Shown here piece after piece: positions 56,206-64,000 of a DNA stretch of 64,000 nt; positions within the stretch are counted from its first letter, which is position 1; every line of letters begins with the position of its first letter. The DNA comes from Pseudomonas sp. K2I15. GTDB taxonomy: Bacteria > Pseudomonadota > Gammaproteobacteria > Pseudomonadales > Pseudomonadaceae. The notes under the pieces are model-generated. The model saw only the letters and a program-made list of their open reading frames with translations, had not been told where the DNA came from and searched no databases. The stretch lies in assembly GCF_002204795.1 (NCBI RefSeq), contig NZ_NIXO01000016.1:44505-108504 (forward strand), in the 5' to 3' direction. Made by a program: the position numbers and the translations under genes.

Positions 56206-59200
56206 GGCGCCTGAAGATTGGGTTGGCGGGCTTCAGCGCGGCGTTGAATGAAGTCAGGCAGGCGCTTGAGCAATACGGTCATACGTTGATGCCGGCAGAC
56301 GATGTAATGGACGTCGATCTGCTGATTGATGACGGTAGCGAGGAGATTCCGTCGGGCTTGGCCTACACGGCCTTGATGAGCCTGCGGTTGGGCATCGGAG
56401 CGCTGAGCGACTGCGCGCTGCCGACACTGGAGTTCAGGTGCTACGCCCGCGCACGACGACTGCTGGCGACCATGGACATTGCCGGCGAGCCCAGCGGCAA
56501 CGGCCAACGGTTGCGGCAACAGGCGGTTAGTGGCCTGGTGGAATGGGTGGCCCAACACGTCAGCGGCTTCTCCCGGGACGCGGGCTATTTCTCGCAAACC
56601 GCGATCGCCTCCAATGCTCCCGAGCACGGCCTGCAAGCGCTCGCATCGTTGGCGTACCTGCATCGCTTTAACCAGACCACCGACTTGGCGCTGCAACAAC
56701 AAGCCCAGGTGCCGATGATCGAGCGGCTGGAAGGCAGCCTTCAAACCTTCGCCGAACGGCCGGCGCTGAACATCGCCGGTGGCGTGCTGAGTTATCGACA
56801 GCTGCATCGCAAGAGCCTGGCAATCCAGCAGCGCTTATGGCCTCTGCTTGGGGCCAGCAACACGCCACCGGTGATCGGCGTCTGCCTGGGCAAGTCCCTT
56901 GATCTGTACGCCAGCATTCTCGCGGTGTTGGGCTGCGGCGCGGTGTACCTGCCGCTGGAGCCGGGCCACCCGCTGCAACGTCAGCAAGCCATGCTGGAAA
57001 ACGCCGGCGTCTCGGTGCTGCTGGATGATGGCAAGCATCCACTGCGGGGCGGTTTTTCTGCATTGGATGTCAGTACCCTCGACACTCACGACACCCACCC
57101 GCTAATGCGCCAGCGCCCGCCTATGGACGCCCCCTGCATGGTGCTCCATACCTCGGGCACCACTGGCCAGCCCAAAGCCGTGCTGCTTAGCCAGCACAAC
57201 CTGGCCCACTTCACCGCCTGGTTCGGCGGCCACGTGCAACTGAGCGAACAGAGCCGGGTCTTGCAGTTCTCGCCCTTGAGCTTTGACTCCTCGCTGATTG
57301 ATATCTTCGCAGCCCTGATCGCGGGCGCCGAGTTGATCGTGCCCGGCGAAGACCAGCGGCGCGACCCGCAGCAACTGGTAGAACTGATCCATCAACAGCA
57401 CATCACCCACGCCTTCCTGCCGCCGGCACTGCTGAGCATCCTGCCTCTGGATCAACCCCTGGGCCTGGCGCACCTGATGACCGGAGGTGATGTATGCGAG
57501 CCCTGTGTCATCGAGCGGCTGGCGGGGCAGTGTCACTTGCACAACTTCTATGGGCCGACCGAAGCCACCGTACTGGTGACCCACCGCACGTTGCTGCCAA
57601 GCGACAGTAATCGCAACCTCGGCACGCCCATCGCCAACAGCCAGGTACTGATCCTCGACGAACAACTGCAACCGGTGGATGAGCAGATGATGGGCGAGCT
57701 GTACATCATCGGCCCCGGTGTCAGCCTGGGTTACCTCAACCAGCCGCAGCAGACTGCCGAGCATTTCGTAGAGCTGGCGTTGCCCGACGGCCAGACCTTG
57801 CGGGCTTACCGCAGCGGCGATCTGGCGAAATGGACGGAAGACGGCATCGAGTTGGGCGGTCGCAGAGACGAGCAAGTGAAGATCCGTGGCTTTCGGGTAG
57901 AGCCGCAAGAGATCGAACACTGCCTGCGCAGCAGCCAGCTGTTTCGCCAGGTGGCAGTGGTGATCGACCGTGATCAGCGGGTCCTGGCCTTTGTCGCACA
58001 GCCCGAGGCCCAAGGCGCCCTGGCTGCACTCCAGCAACATGCCCGGCAAGCGCTGCCGGACTATTTGCAGCCAACTCTGTGCACGGAGCTTGCGCGCATG
58101 CCGTGCACCCCCAATGGCAAGGTCGACCGTCAGGCCTTGCTGGCGTTGCCGATTCAACCGGTGCCAGCCATCAACCGCTGCTCGCCGCAAACGCCGGTGC
58201 AAGCGCAGTTGCTGAACCTGTGGAGCGAGTTGCTGGGCGTGCCGCTCACGCAACTGTCGACGGACGACAGCTTCTTCAATCTCGGCGGTCATTCCATCCT
58301 GTTGTCGACGATGCTGCTGCGTATCCGCGAGCAGTTTGGTCGCAGCCTCTCCCTTAACCGATTTTTTGAAACGCCCACCGTCCGCACCCTGGCCGCGCTG
58401 ATGGATAACGGTGTGCCCCCTGAAGCACCGACCGGCCAGGCGACCCGGGATGCGCTGCGTGAACTGGACGTGCAGGCATTGCCAGCGAACCTGGCGGGCG
58501 AGCGCCGCAAGGTGATCGTGACCGGGGCCAACAGTTTTCTCGGGGTACATATTGTCGAGGCGTTACTGGCCGGGGGCGCGCTTGAAGTGGCGTGCCTGGT
58601 GCGCGAACGCCCCGGACAATCGGCGGCTGCACGGTTCACCGAGGCGCTGCGTGAGTACCACCTGCAACACCTGGACCTGAGTCGGGTGCGGGTGTACGCC
58701 GCCGAAATCAGTCAGCCTCGGCTGGGCTTGGCCAGCGAGGCGTATGAGTACCTTGCCGGAGAGTTCGGCGTGTTGGTGCACAACGCCGCCCACGTCAACC
58801 ATGTGATGGATTACGCCACGCTGGCCGGGGACAACGTCGAGCCGGTGCGCGAATGCCTGCGCCTGTGTGAAACCCGGTGCAAGAAGGTCTTCAATTTTAT
58901 ATCGACGCTGTCGGCCGCCAGCAGCATCGACGCGCAAGGCCAGGTACTCGAAACGCCCGCCGCCGCTACACCGCCGCTCTACCTCCAGAATGGCTACAAC
59001 CTGTCCAAATGGGTCGCGGAACGTCTGCTGGGGCGTGCCGCCGAGCAAGGCGCCTGGGTCAATATCCACCGCCCCGGGAACATCAGTTTCAACAGCCAAA
59101 GTGGTGTCTGCGAGCCACAGAAAAATCGCCTGATGTTGATGCTCAAGGGTTCACTGCAACTGGGCCGGGTGCCCAGCCTGGGGTTGAACTTTGACCTGAT

Positions 59201-59582
59201 GCCGGTGGATTTTCTCGCCCGCTTTATTGCCTTTCATGGGGGCCGCTTCCATGCCGGAGGGACCGTGTTCAATCTGCACAATCCGCAACCCTTGAGCTGG
59301 GAATCCTACGTCGATGCATTTCGCCAGGCAGGCCATGCATTCGAGCTGGTGAGCGTCGCCGATTGGCAACGTCATCTGCACACAGTGGACAGCCGCAACG
59401 CGCTGTTCGGCGTGCTGGGTTTTTACCTCAATGGCCTGGGGGAGGACATCGGCGATACCTCGATGATCCTCCATGACAACGCACGGCGCGGCGTCGAGCA
59501 GATGGGCGCGCACTACCCCGAAAAAAGCCCGGTGCTTTTACGCAAGGGCTGCGCGTACCTCAAGAGCATCGGCTTCCTGTGA
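56202..59582 (+). CDS. pvfC: Free-standing A-T-R nonribosomal peptide synthetase
   Basis: 1126 aa. An N-terminal region of about 170 residues of uncertain role precedes the adenylation domain (LHTSGTTGQPKAV near residue 314; NFYGPTEATV near 447). The thiolation site is FFNLGGHSILL (Ser near 697). The thioester reductase domain has VTGANSFLG near 772 and the YNLSKW catalytic pair near 931. There is no condensation domain, so it releases an aminoaldehyde after reduction. By eye the specificity positions start D-S-I, unlike a standard code. The pvfC/mgoA product family is pyrazine N-oxides and diazeniumdiolates such as valdiazen and leudiazen. Confidence 0.92.
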   Translation: MRRLKIGLAGFSAALNEVRQALEQYGHTLMPADDVMDVDLLIDDGSEEIPSGLAYTALMSLRLGIGALSDCALPTLEFRCYARARRLLATMDIAGEPSGNGQRLRQQAVSGLVEWVAQHVSGFSRDAGYFSQTAIASNAPEHGLQALASLAYLHRFNQTTDLALQQQAQVPMIERLEGSLQTFAERPALNIAGGVLSYRQLHRKSLAIQQRLWPLLGASNTPPVIGVCLGKSLDLYASILAVLGCGAVYLPLEPGHPLQRQQAMLENAGVSVLLDDGKHPLRGGFSALDVSTLDTHDTHPLMRQRPPMDAPCMVLHTSGTTGQPKAVLLSQHNLAHFTAWFGGHVQLSEQSRVLQFSPLSFDSSLIDIFAALIAGAELIVPGEDQRRDPQQLVELIHQQHITHAFLPPALLSILPLDQPLGLAHLMTGGDVCEPCVIERLAGQCHLHNFYGPTEATVLVTHRTLLPSDSNRNLGTPIANSQVLILDEQLQPVDEQMMGELYIIGPGVSLGYLNQPQQTAEHFVELALPDGQTLRAYRSGDLAKWTEDGIELGGRRDEQVKIRGFRVEPQEIEHCLRSSQLFRQVAVVIDRDQRVLAFVAQPEAQGALAALQQHARQALPDYLQPTLCTELARMPCTPNGKVDRQALLALPIQPVPAINRCSPQTPVQAQLLNLWSELLGVPLTQLSTDDSFFNLGGHSILLSTMLLRIREQFGRSLSLNRFFETPTVRTLAALMDNGVPPEAPTGQATRDALRELDVQALPANLAGERRKVIVTGANSFLGVHIVEALLAGGALEVACLVRERPGQSAAARFTEALREYHLQHLDLSRVRVYAAEISQPRLGLASEAYEYLAGEFGVLVHNAAHVNHVMDYATLAGDNVEPVRECLRLCETRCKKVFNFISTLSAASSIDAQGQVLETPAAATPPLYLQNGYNLSKWVAERLLGRAAEQGAWVNIHRPGNISFNSQSGVCEPQKNRLMLMLKGSLQLGRVPSLGLNFDLMPVDFLARFIAFHGGRFHAGGTVFNLHNPQPLSWESYVDAFRQAGHAFELVSVADWQRHLHTVDSRNALFGVLGFYLNGLGEDIGDTSMILHDNARRGVEQMGAHYPEKSPVLLRKGCAYLKSIGFL

Positions 59583-59609
59583 TCAGGAGCTCAACCGAAG
59601 GAAAACCAT

Positions 59610-60059
59610 ATGAAACCCGATACGTTGATTCGCAACCCTTGCGCCAAGCCCGTGGTGTCGTCAGTGGTGGTTGCCAGTGACGCCGCCCGTGTGTGGGCGG
59701 TGGTGGGTGACTTTGCTGGATTTGATCGGTTCATCCCCGCGTTGTCGCACATCGAAATAACCGGCGCGGGCACAGGGTCGTTGCGCAAGAAATTCTTCCA
59801 CGATGGAAATCTGGTAGTGGAGCAACTCAACAGCCGCGACGAGCAGGCCATGCAGATGACCTGGACAACCATTTACAACACGTTGGGCGTGGCCCGGCTG
59901 TGGGCGGCCATGAGGGTGGAGGTTTTGGAGGAAGGCTGTTCAAGGGTGACCTGGACCATCATCGCCGAGCCGATTGAACTTGGTATGGAGGGGTTTGAGG
60001 CATTTGTGCAGGTATTCGCCGACAGCGCGCTGGAGAATGTGCGGCAGATGTTTGGCTGA
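59610..60059 (+). CDS. pvfD: SRPBCC (polyketide cyclase-like) protein
   Basis: 149 aa. START/SRPBCC fold pattern: VVASDAARVWAVVGDFAGFDRFIPAL, then FFHDGNLVVEQLNS, and WTIIAEP before the C-terminal helix. AAGGAAAACC precedes the ATG, 27 bases after pvfC. pvfD/mgoD closes the operon in known clusters; it may bind or help cyclise the product (inference). Confidence 0.9.
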   Translation: MKPDTLIRNPCAKPVVSSVVVASDAARVWAVVGDFAGFDRFIPALSHIEITGAGTGSLRKKFFHDGNLVVEQLNSRDEQAMQMTWTTIYNTLGVARLWAAMRVEVLEEGCSRVTWTIIAEPIELGMEGFEAFVQVFADSALENVRQMFG

Positions 60060-60068
60060 CCTTAACTA

Positions 60069-60185
60069 CTGTAGGAGCGAGCTTGCTCGCGAAAAACGTC
60101 AACGATAACGCAGTGCTATCAGATAGCCCGCGTCGCCTATTCGTTCTTCGCGAGCAAGAACTAGGCGTCCCCCTCGCTCCTACAG
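60069..60185. repeat. REPIN with a 14-base insertion in one REP loop
   Basis: The first arm GTAGGAGCGAGCTTGCTCGC at 60071-60090 is standard. The second starts CGCGAGCAAG (60149-60158), but 14 extra bases (AACTAGGCGTCCCC, 60159-60172) come before CTCGCTCCTAC. Without the insert the element would look like the other REPINs. Confidence 0.88.
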
Positions 60186-60193
60186 GTTCATCA

Positions 60194-62074
60194 TCAGATT
60201 TTGAAACTGTCGACCAACTGCTTCAGCCGGTTGGCTTGTTGAGACAACGCGTCGCAATCCTTCAAGGTTTCGTTGAGGTTGGCCACGCCCTGCTGGTTCA
60301 GCAGGTTGATCTGGTTGATGTCGACGTTGAGGGTTTCCACCACGGCGGTCTGCTCCTCGGTGGCTGCCGCTACCGACTGGTTCATCCCGTCGATCTCGAC
60401 GATCCGCTGAGTCACGCTGACCAGACGCTCACCGGCCTGGTTGGCGACCTCGACGCTTTCTTCGCTGGAGGTCTGACTGGCGTTCATCGTGGTCACGGCC
60501 TCACGCGAGCCAATCTGCAGCGAGGTGATCATCTTGTGGATCTCTTCCGCCGACTCCTGGGTGCGGTGCGCCAGGTTGCGCACCTCATCCGCCACCACGG
60601 CAAACCCACGTCCGGCTTCACCCGCACGCGCTGCTTCAATCGCGGCGTTGAGGGCCAGCAGGTTGGTTTGCTGGGAGATGCCTTTGATTACATCCAGGAT
60701 GTGGCCAATGTTATCGGTGCTGGCGTTCAGGGTCTCAATCTGCGTGCAGGACAGGCTGATTTTTTGCGACAACTCCGACATCGCCAGGATGGTTTTCTCC
60801 ACCACCTTGCGACCGTCATCGGCCTGCTCGCTGGCGCCGCTGGCGTGTTGCGAAGCATCGGCGGCGTTACGCGCGATTTCCTGAGTGGCGGCCCCCAGTT
60901 CGTTGATTGCCGCGGCCACGCTGTTGGTTCGGGCGCTTTGCTCGTCGGAGCCGATGATCGATGCGTTGGAGGAGGCCATCACGCGCTGGGACAGGTCGTG
61001 CACCTGGCGGGTTGCCGAGGAAACTTCGGAAATTGACGCGTGAATACGCTCGACGAATTGGTTGAACGCGCTACCCAAGTCTCCGAATTCATCTTTGCTC
61101 TCCACTGTCAGGCGGCGGGTCAAATCACCCTCGCCCTGGGCGATGTCCTGCATGGCGCGGCCCATGGTGGTCAGCGGACGCATCAAGACCTGGATCAGCA
61201 GGCTCAAGAACACTGCAATGGCGGCGACCGCAATGAACATGGCGATCAATGCCGAGGTGCGGAACTTGCCCAATGGTGCGTAGGCTTTGTCTTTGTCGAT
61301 CGACAGGCCGATGTACCAGTCTGCATTCGGCAATCCGCTGATCGGGGTGAAGGACAGAATCCGTTCTTGCCCATTGAGCACCACTTCCTGGTTGATCTTC
61401 TCGATGCGCACATTGGTGCCGGGGTAGATGTCCTTGAGGTTTTTCATCACCTGGTCCTGGTCCGGGCTGACAATTACCTGGCCGTCACCGCTGACCAGGA
61501 ATGCATGGCCGATGCCACCGAAATCCACCGAGTTGATGATCTTCACCAGGGTTTGCAGGCTCAGGTCGCCGCCGACCACGCCGAGCAGTTCGCCATTCTT
61601 TTTCACAGGCATCGCGATGGTCACGATCAGCCCACCCACCGCTGCCATGTACGGCGGCGTGAGCATGGTTTTGTCAGCGGCCACGGCTTGCTTGTACCAG
61701 GGGCGCTGACGCGGGTCGTAACCGTCGGGCATTTTGGCGTCGGGCCGTTGGGTGAACACACCGTTGGTGGAACCGACGTAGGTGAACTGGAAGTTGGAGG
61801 TCAATGCCGACTGGTCGACCAACCCCGGAAGATCGGCAGCGCTGCCTTGATGGGCCACGTTTTGCGCCAGGCTTTCCAGCACCAGTACTCGGCCACTGAG
61901 CCAGTTCTGCACACTGCTCGCGGTCAGCTCACCGGATTGCTGAATGGACGACTCCAGGTTTTGCCTGATGGTGTTGCGCTGCAGGTAGTCGTTGTAGAAC
62001 GTGAATAACGCGAAGGCCAGAACCACTACGCCTGACGCGGCCAACAGAATTTTATGACTGAACTTGAGATTCAT
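60194..62074 (-). CDS. Double-Cache methyl-accepting chemotaxis protein
   Basis: 626 aa from ATG 62074. First helix at about 8-28, a periplasmic dCache domain (to about 275), second helix ([19 protein letters not shown]), HAMP, then the signalling hairpin with [20 protein letters not shown]. The amino-acid pocket has [12 protein letters not shown] and [10 protein letters not shown]; in amino-acid-sensing dCache proteins the latter is usually YxD, but here Ala replaces the Asp. Ligand is therefore uncertain. Confidence 0.9.
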   Translation of the reverse strand: MNLKFSHKILLAASGVVVLAFALFTFYNDYLQRNTIRQNLESSIQQSGELTASSVQNWLSGRVLVLESLAQNVAHQGSAADLPGLVDQSALTSNFQFTYVGSTNGVFTQRPDAKMPDGYDPRQRPWYKQAVAADKTMLTPPYMAAVGGLIVTIAMPVKKNGELLGVVGGDLSLQTLVKIINSVDFGGIGHAFLVSGDGQVIVSPDQDQVMKNLKDIYPGTNVRIEKINQEVVLNGQERILSFTPISGLPNADWYIGLSIDKDKAYAPLGKFRTSALIAMFIAVAAIAVFLSLLIQVLMRPLTTMGRAMQDIAQGEGDLTRRLTVESKDEFGDLGSAFNQFVERIHASISEVSSATRQVHDLSQRVMASSNASIIGSDEQSARTNSVAAAINELGAATQEIARNAADASQHASGASEQADDGRKVVEKTILAMSELSQKISLSCTQIETLNASTDNIGHILDVIKGISQQTNLLALNAAIEAARAGEAGRGFAVVADEVRNLAHRTQESAEEIHKMITSLQIGSREAVTTMNASQTSSEESVEVANQAGERLVSVTQRIVEIDGMNQSVAAATEEQTAVVETLNVDINQINLLNQQGVANLNETLKDCDALSQQANRLKQLVDSFKI

Positions 62075-62300
62075 TTCATTGACTTCTTTTTGCCAAAAGG
62101 GGATGAGCGTGCCGGATGCAACATTCCATGTAACGAGATAGGCAGACTCTTCGACTGCTCCATTTCGGTGCACGCATGGCTCGTCAGGCTTTCGGCCAAA
62201 TCAGGATAAATCTTAGGATTTTGTAAGAAGCATCCGCTTTTAACGTCAGAAGCCGACCGGCGGTAGACATCTGAGGTCGGAAGCTTGCCAGGCCGTGTGA

Positions 62301-62813
62301 ATGCCCTCTTCCGAGTACGCAGTACAGACGCTTTACAGCAACTATCATGGTTGGCTGAACACGTGGCTGCGCAGGCGCCTGGGTAATTCGGCGGATGCGG
62401 CGGACCTGGCGCAGGACACGTTCGTGCGCCTGCTGCAAAAAACCGAACGCTTCGAACTCAAGGCTCCTCGCGCCTTCCTGCGCACCATCGCCCGCGCCTT
62501 GGTGATCGATCACTGGCGCCGCAAAGAGATCGAGCGCGCCTATCTGGAATCTATCGCCCATTTGCCTGAGGCTCTGGCACCGAGCGCCGAGGAGCGTGCG
62601 TTGATTCTGGAATTACTGGAGTCCATCACGCGGCTTCTGGACGGGCTCAAGCCCAAAGTGCGTAAAGCGTTTTTACTGGCCCAGTGCGACGGGCTGACTT
62701 ACAAGCAGATTGCGCAGCAGATGGGCGTGTCTTTGCGCTCGGTAGAGCTGAATCGCCCCGGATTCTCCCGCCACCTTTGGATATGGATGCCGGGGCTTGG
62801 GCGGATTGTTTGA
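62301..62813 (+). pseudogene. FecI-like ECF sigma factor, C-terminus lost
   Basis: Residues 1-150 are a normal iron-type sigma factor: LYSNYHGWLNTWLRRRLG, DLAQDTFVRLLQ, and the HTH at MGVSLRSVE. The tail after SVE (ELNRPGFSRHLWIW...) is out-of-frame FecR sequence. The usual last helix is missing. A deletion has joined fecI to the 3' part of fecR near position 62750. Confidence 0.82.
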
Positions 62814-63031
62814 TCGTCACCGGCAACATGCGTCTTGCCGACTTCCTGGCGGAGGTGGGGCGCTATCGCCATGGCTACCTGGGCTGTTCAAGCGATATTG
62901 CAAACTTGCGTCTGTCCGGTGTTTTTCGCCTGGAAGACACCGAGAAACTGTTGTCGATCCTTGCGCAGACATTGCCTGTGCGCCTGCGCTATCGCACCCG
63001 CTGGTGGGTGAGCCTGGAGCGTCAGACCTGA
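62768..63031 (+). pseudogene. 3' remnant of a FecR-like regulator
   Basis: In another frame from the sigma gene, the sequence reads PPPLDMDAGAWADCLIV, LADFLAEVGRYRHGYLGCSS and LSGVFRLEDTEKLLSILAQ, then TRWWVSLERQT before the stop. This is the periplasmic end of FecR. The N-terminal domains and membrane helix are gone. Confidence 0.8.
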
Positions 63032-63136
63032 TTATTGTTGTAGCGCCTGATTTATTTTTGGCGGCTTTTTTCCGTGAGTCCGGCTTAGACAGTAAGCAAT
63101 TCAATCTGCTTTCAGCGACCTCTACGGATCTCGATA

Positions 63137-63806
63137 ATGACTGTGTGTTTTTTCAGTAACTCACACTCTTCCTACCCTTTGCTCGGTAAAGCCGTACGTG
63201 CAGCGTTGCTGTCGACCACGATGGGCATCGGACTGTTGCCGGTGTCGCAGCTGATGCCGGAGTCGAGTGTGTGAGCCAGCGCTATGACATCCCTGCTGGC
63301 GCGCTGAGCGATGTGCTCAACCAGTTTGCCCGTCAGGCAGGTATCACCCTTTCCAGCACGCCTGCGCAGACTCAGGGCCGCCAGTCTGCCGGGCTGCACG
63401 GTGAGTACTCCGCCGAACAGGGCTTGAGCCAGTTGCTCAGTGGTTCAGGCTTGCAGGCACAGGCTCAGGACGAGGTGAGTTTCGTGTTGCAGGCGCAGCC
63501 CGAGAGCGACGCGCTGACCTTGCCGGCCACCGACATCAAAGGCTTCGCCCTGGGTAACGCCTTGGGCAGCATGGACGGCTATAACGCGACCCACAGCAGA
63601 TCGCCACCAAGACCAGTACCGCGCTGCTGGAGACATCCCAGACGGTTTCAGTGGTAACTCGCGAGCAGATGGACGACCAGGGCTCGCAAACCGTTGCCCA
63701 GGCCATGCGTTATACCCCTGGCGTACTGACCAACCCTTATAGCGCCACTCACCGTTATGACTATGTGGCGATGCGCGGATTCAACGACGGCTCGGTGGAC
63801 AACATC
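63137..63806 (+). pseudogene. TonB-dependent siderophore receptor fragment, twice frameshifted
   Basis: Signal peptide frame from ATG 63137 stops at 63274. The next frame, from about 63271, carries a secretin/TonB N-terminal (STN) domain (RYDIPAGALSDVLNQFARQA). A third frame from about 63596 carries plug-domain sequence (SVVTREQMDDQGSQTVAQ; YDYVAMRGFNDGSVDN). The barrel is absent: sequence switches to rRNA-flanking DNA near 63806. It is the former partner of the FecI/FecR fragments. Confidence 0.82.
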
Positions 63807-63840
63807 TGGTTCCAGTTCTTTGCCCAGCCCTTAAACGACA

Positions 63841-63872
63841 AAACCCCTGATTGCGTCAGCAATCAGGGGTTT
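63841..63872 (-). terminator. Terminator of the rRNA operon
   Basis: AAACCCCTGATTGC pairs with GCAATCAGGGGTTT around a 4-base loop. On the minus strand it follows the 5S gene by about 10 bases and ends TTTTGTCG. Confidence 0.9.
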
Positions 63873-63882
63873 CGGAATTTAA

Positions 63883-64000
63883 TCTTGACGATGACCTACT
63901 CTCACATGGGGAAACCCCACACTACCATCGGCGATGCATCGTTTCACTGCTGAGTTCGGGATGGGATCAGGTGGTTCCAATGCTCTATGGTCGTCAAGAA
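63883..64000 (-). rRNA. 5S ribosomal RNA (5' end at or just beyond the window edge)
   Basis: On the minus strand the sequence runs from CTTGACGACCATAGAGCATT through CCTGATCCCATCCCGAACTC and GTGTGGGGTTTCCCCATGTG to CATCGTCAAGA. This is a Pseudomonas 5S rRNA. The terminal stem pairs TCTTGACGA with TCGTCAAGA. It marks the 3' end of an rRNA operon that continues outside the window. Confidence 0.96.

Noticed and set aside
57102..58550. 482-aa minus-strand frame opposite the NRPS
   Set aside because: The plus strand has the adenylation and carrier motifs in order. The minus translation is featureless.
257..60185. CRISPR array from the recurring GTAGGAGCGAGC-type repeats
   Set aside because: The copies are single, far apart and occur as inverted pairs, which is the REPIN pattern. 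There are no regularly spaced direct repeats.

Overview
The window looks like a chromosome segment of a fluorescent Pseudomonas (P. fluorescens complex). Evidence: high-GC coding sequence, REPIN palindromes of the GTAGGAGCGAGC/GCTCGCTCCTAC type, and familiar gene sets of this group (desA tail, gabD-gabT, pgaABCD, pvf/mgo, FUSC and EmrAB efflux, an rRNA operon end). No plasmid, prophage, complete insertion sequence or CRISPR array was seen.

Layout. 1-2717: end of a fatty acid desaturase, a PAS-GGDEF cyclase and a REC-HDOD protein. 2855-5757: GABA catabolism (gabD, gabT). 6153-6229: tRNA-Arg(CCG). 6276-14893: a defence segment next to the tRNA, holding a damaged ATPase/TOPRIM-like pair and an apparently intact type I Wadjet operon (jetA-B-C-D, all starts overlapping the previous stop). 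14958-17793: VWA lipoprotein, ECF sigma factor and probable anti-sigma factor. 17868-21359: small lipoproteins, an RDD protein, two SUKH (SMI1/KNR4) proteins and a lipoprotein broken by a 7-bp duplication. 21548-22035: a strongly structured element with a small ORF. 22092-28390: pgaABCD for poly-beta-1,6-GlcNAc.

28572-36487: a DUF945 protein, a membrane protein and a MarR-FUSC-DUF1656-HlyD-OMF efflux operon with a palindrome at its promoter. 36563-41251: a GT39-like membrane glycosyltransferase, diverging from a secreted 720-aa protein and a DUF3142 protein. 41259-43446: an unusual compact operon of a winged-helix protein, an AbiEii-like nucleotidyltransferase and a PP2C phosphatase, preceded by a 26-bp palindrome. 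43443-49165: a DUF4234-like membrane protein, then LysR and an EmrB/EmrA/OMF efflux set. 49337-53993: a TauD-like dioxygenase with an ABC importer, divergent from a GntR regulator. 54497-60059: the pvfABCD (mgoBCAD) signal biosynthesis operon, with a free-standing A-T-R NRPS and an AurF-type N-oxygenase. 60194-62074: a chemoreceptor. 62301-63806: remains of a FecI-FecR-TonB receptor locus. 63883-64000: 5S rRNA on the minus strand.

The genes fall into three functional themes. The first is biofilm and signalling (GGDEF, HDOD, pga, pvf, MCP). The second is efflux and uptake (two tripartite exporters, one ABC importer). The third is defence or conflict (Wadjet, ATPase pair, NTase/PP2C operon, SUKH proteins). 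Several loci are decaying: 7522-8084, 21191-21359 and 62301-63806. All family assignments are by eye from protein motifs; no database search was run.
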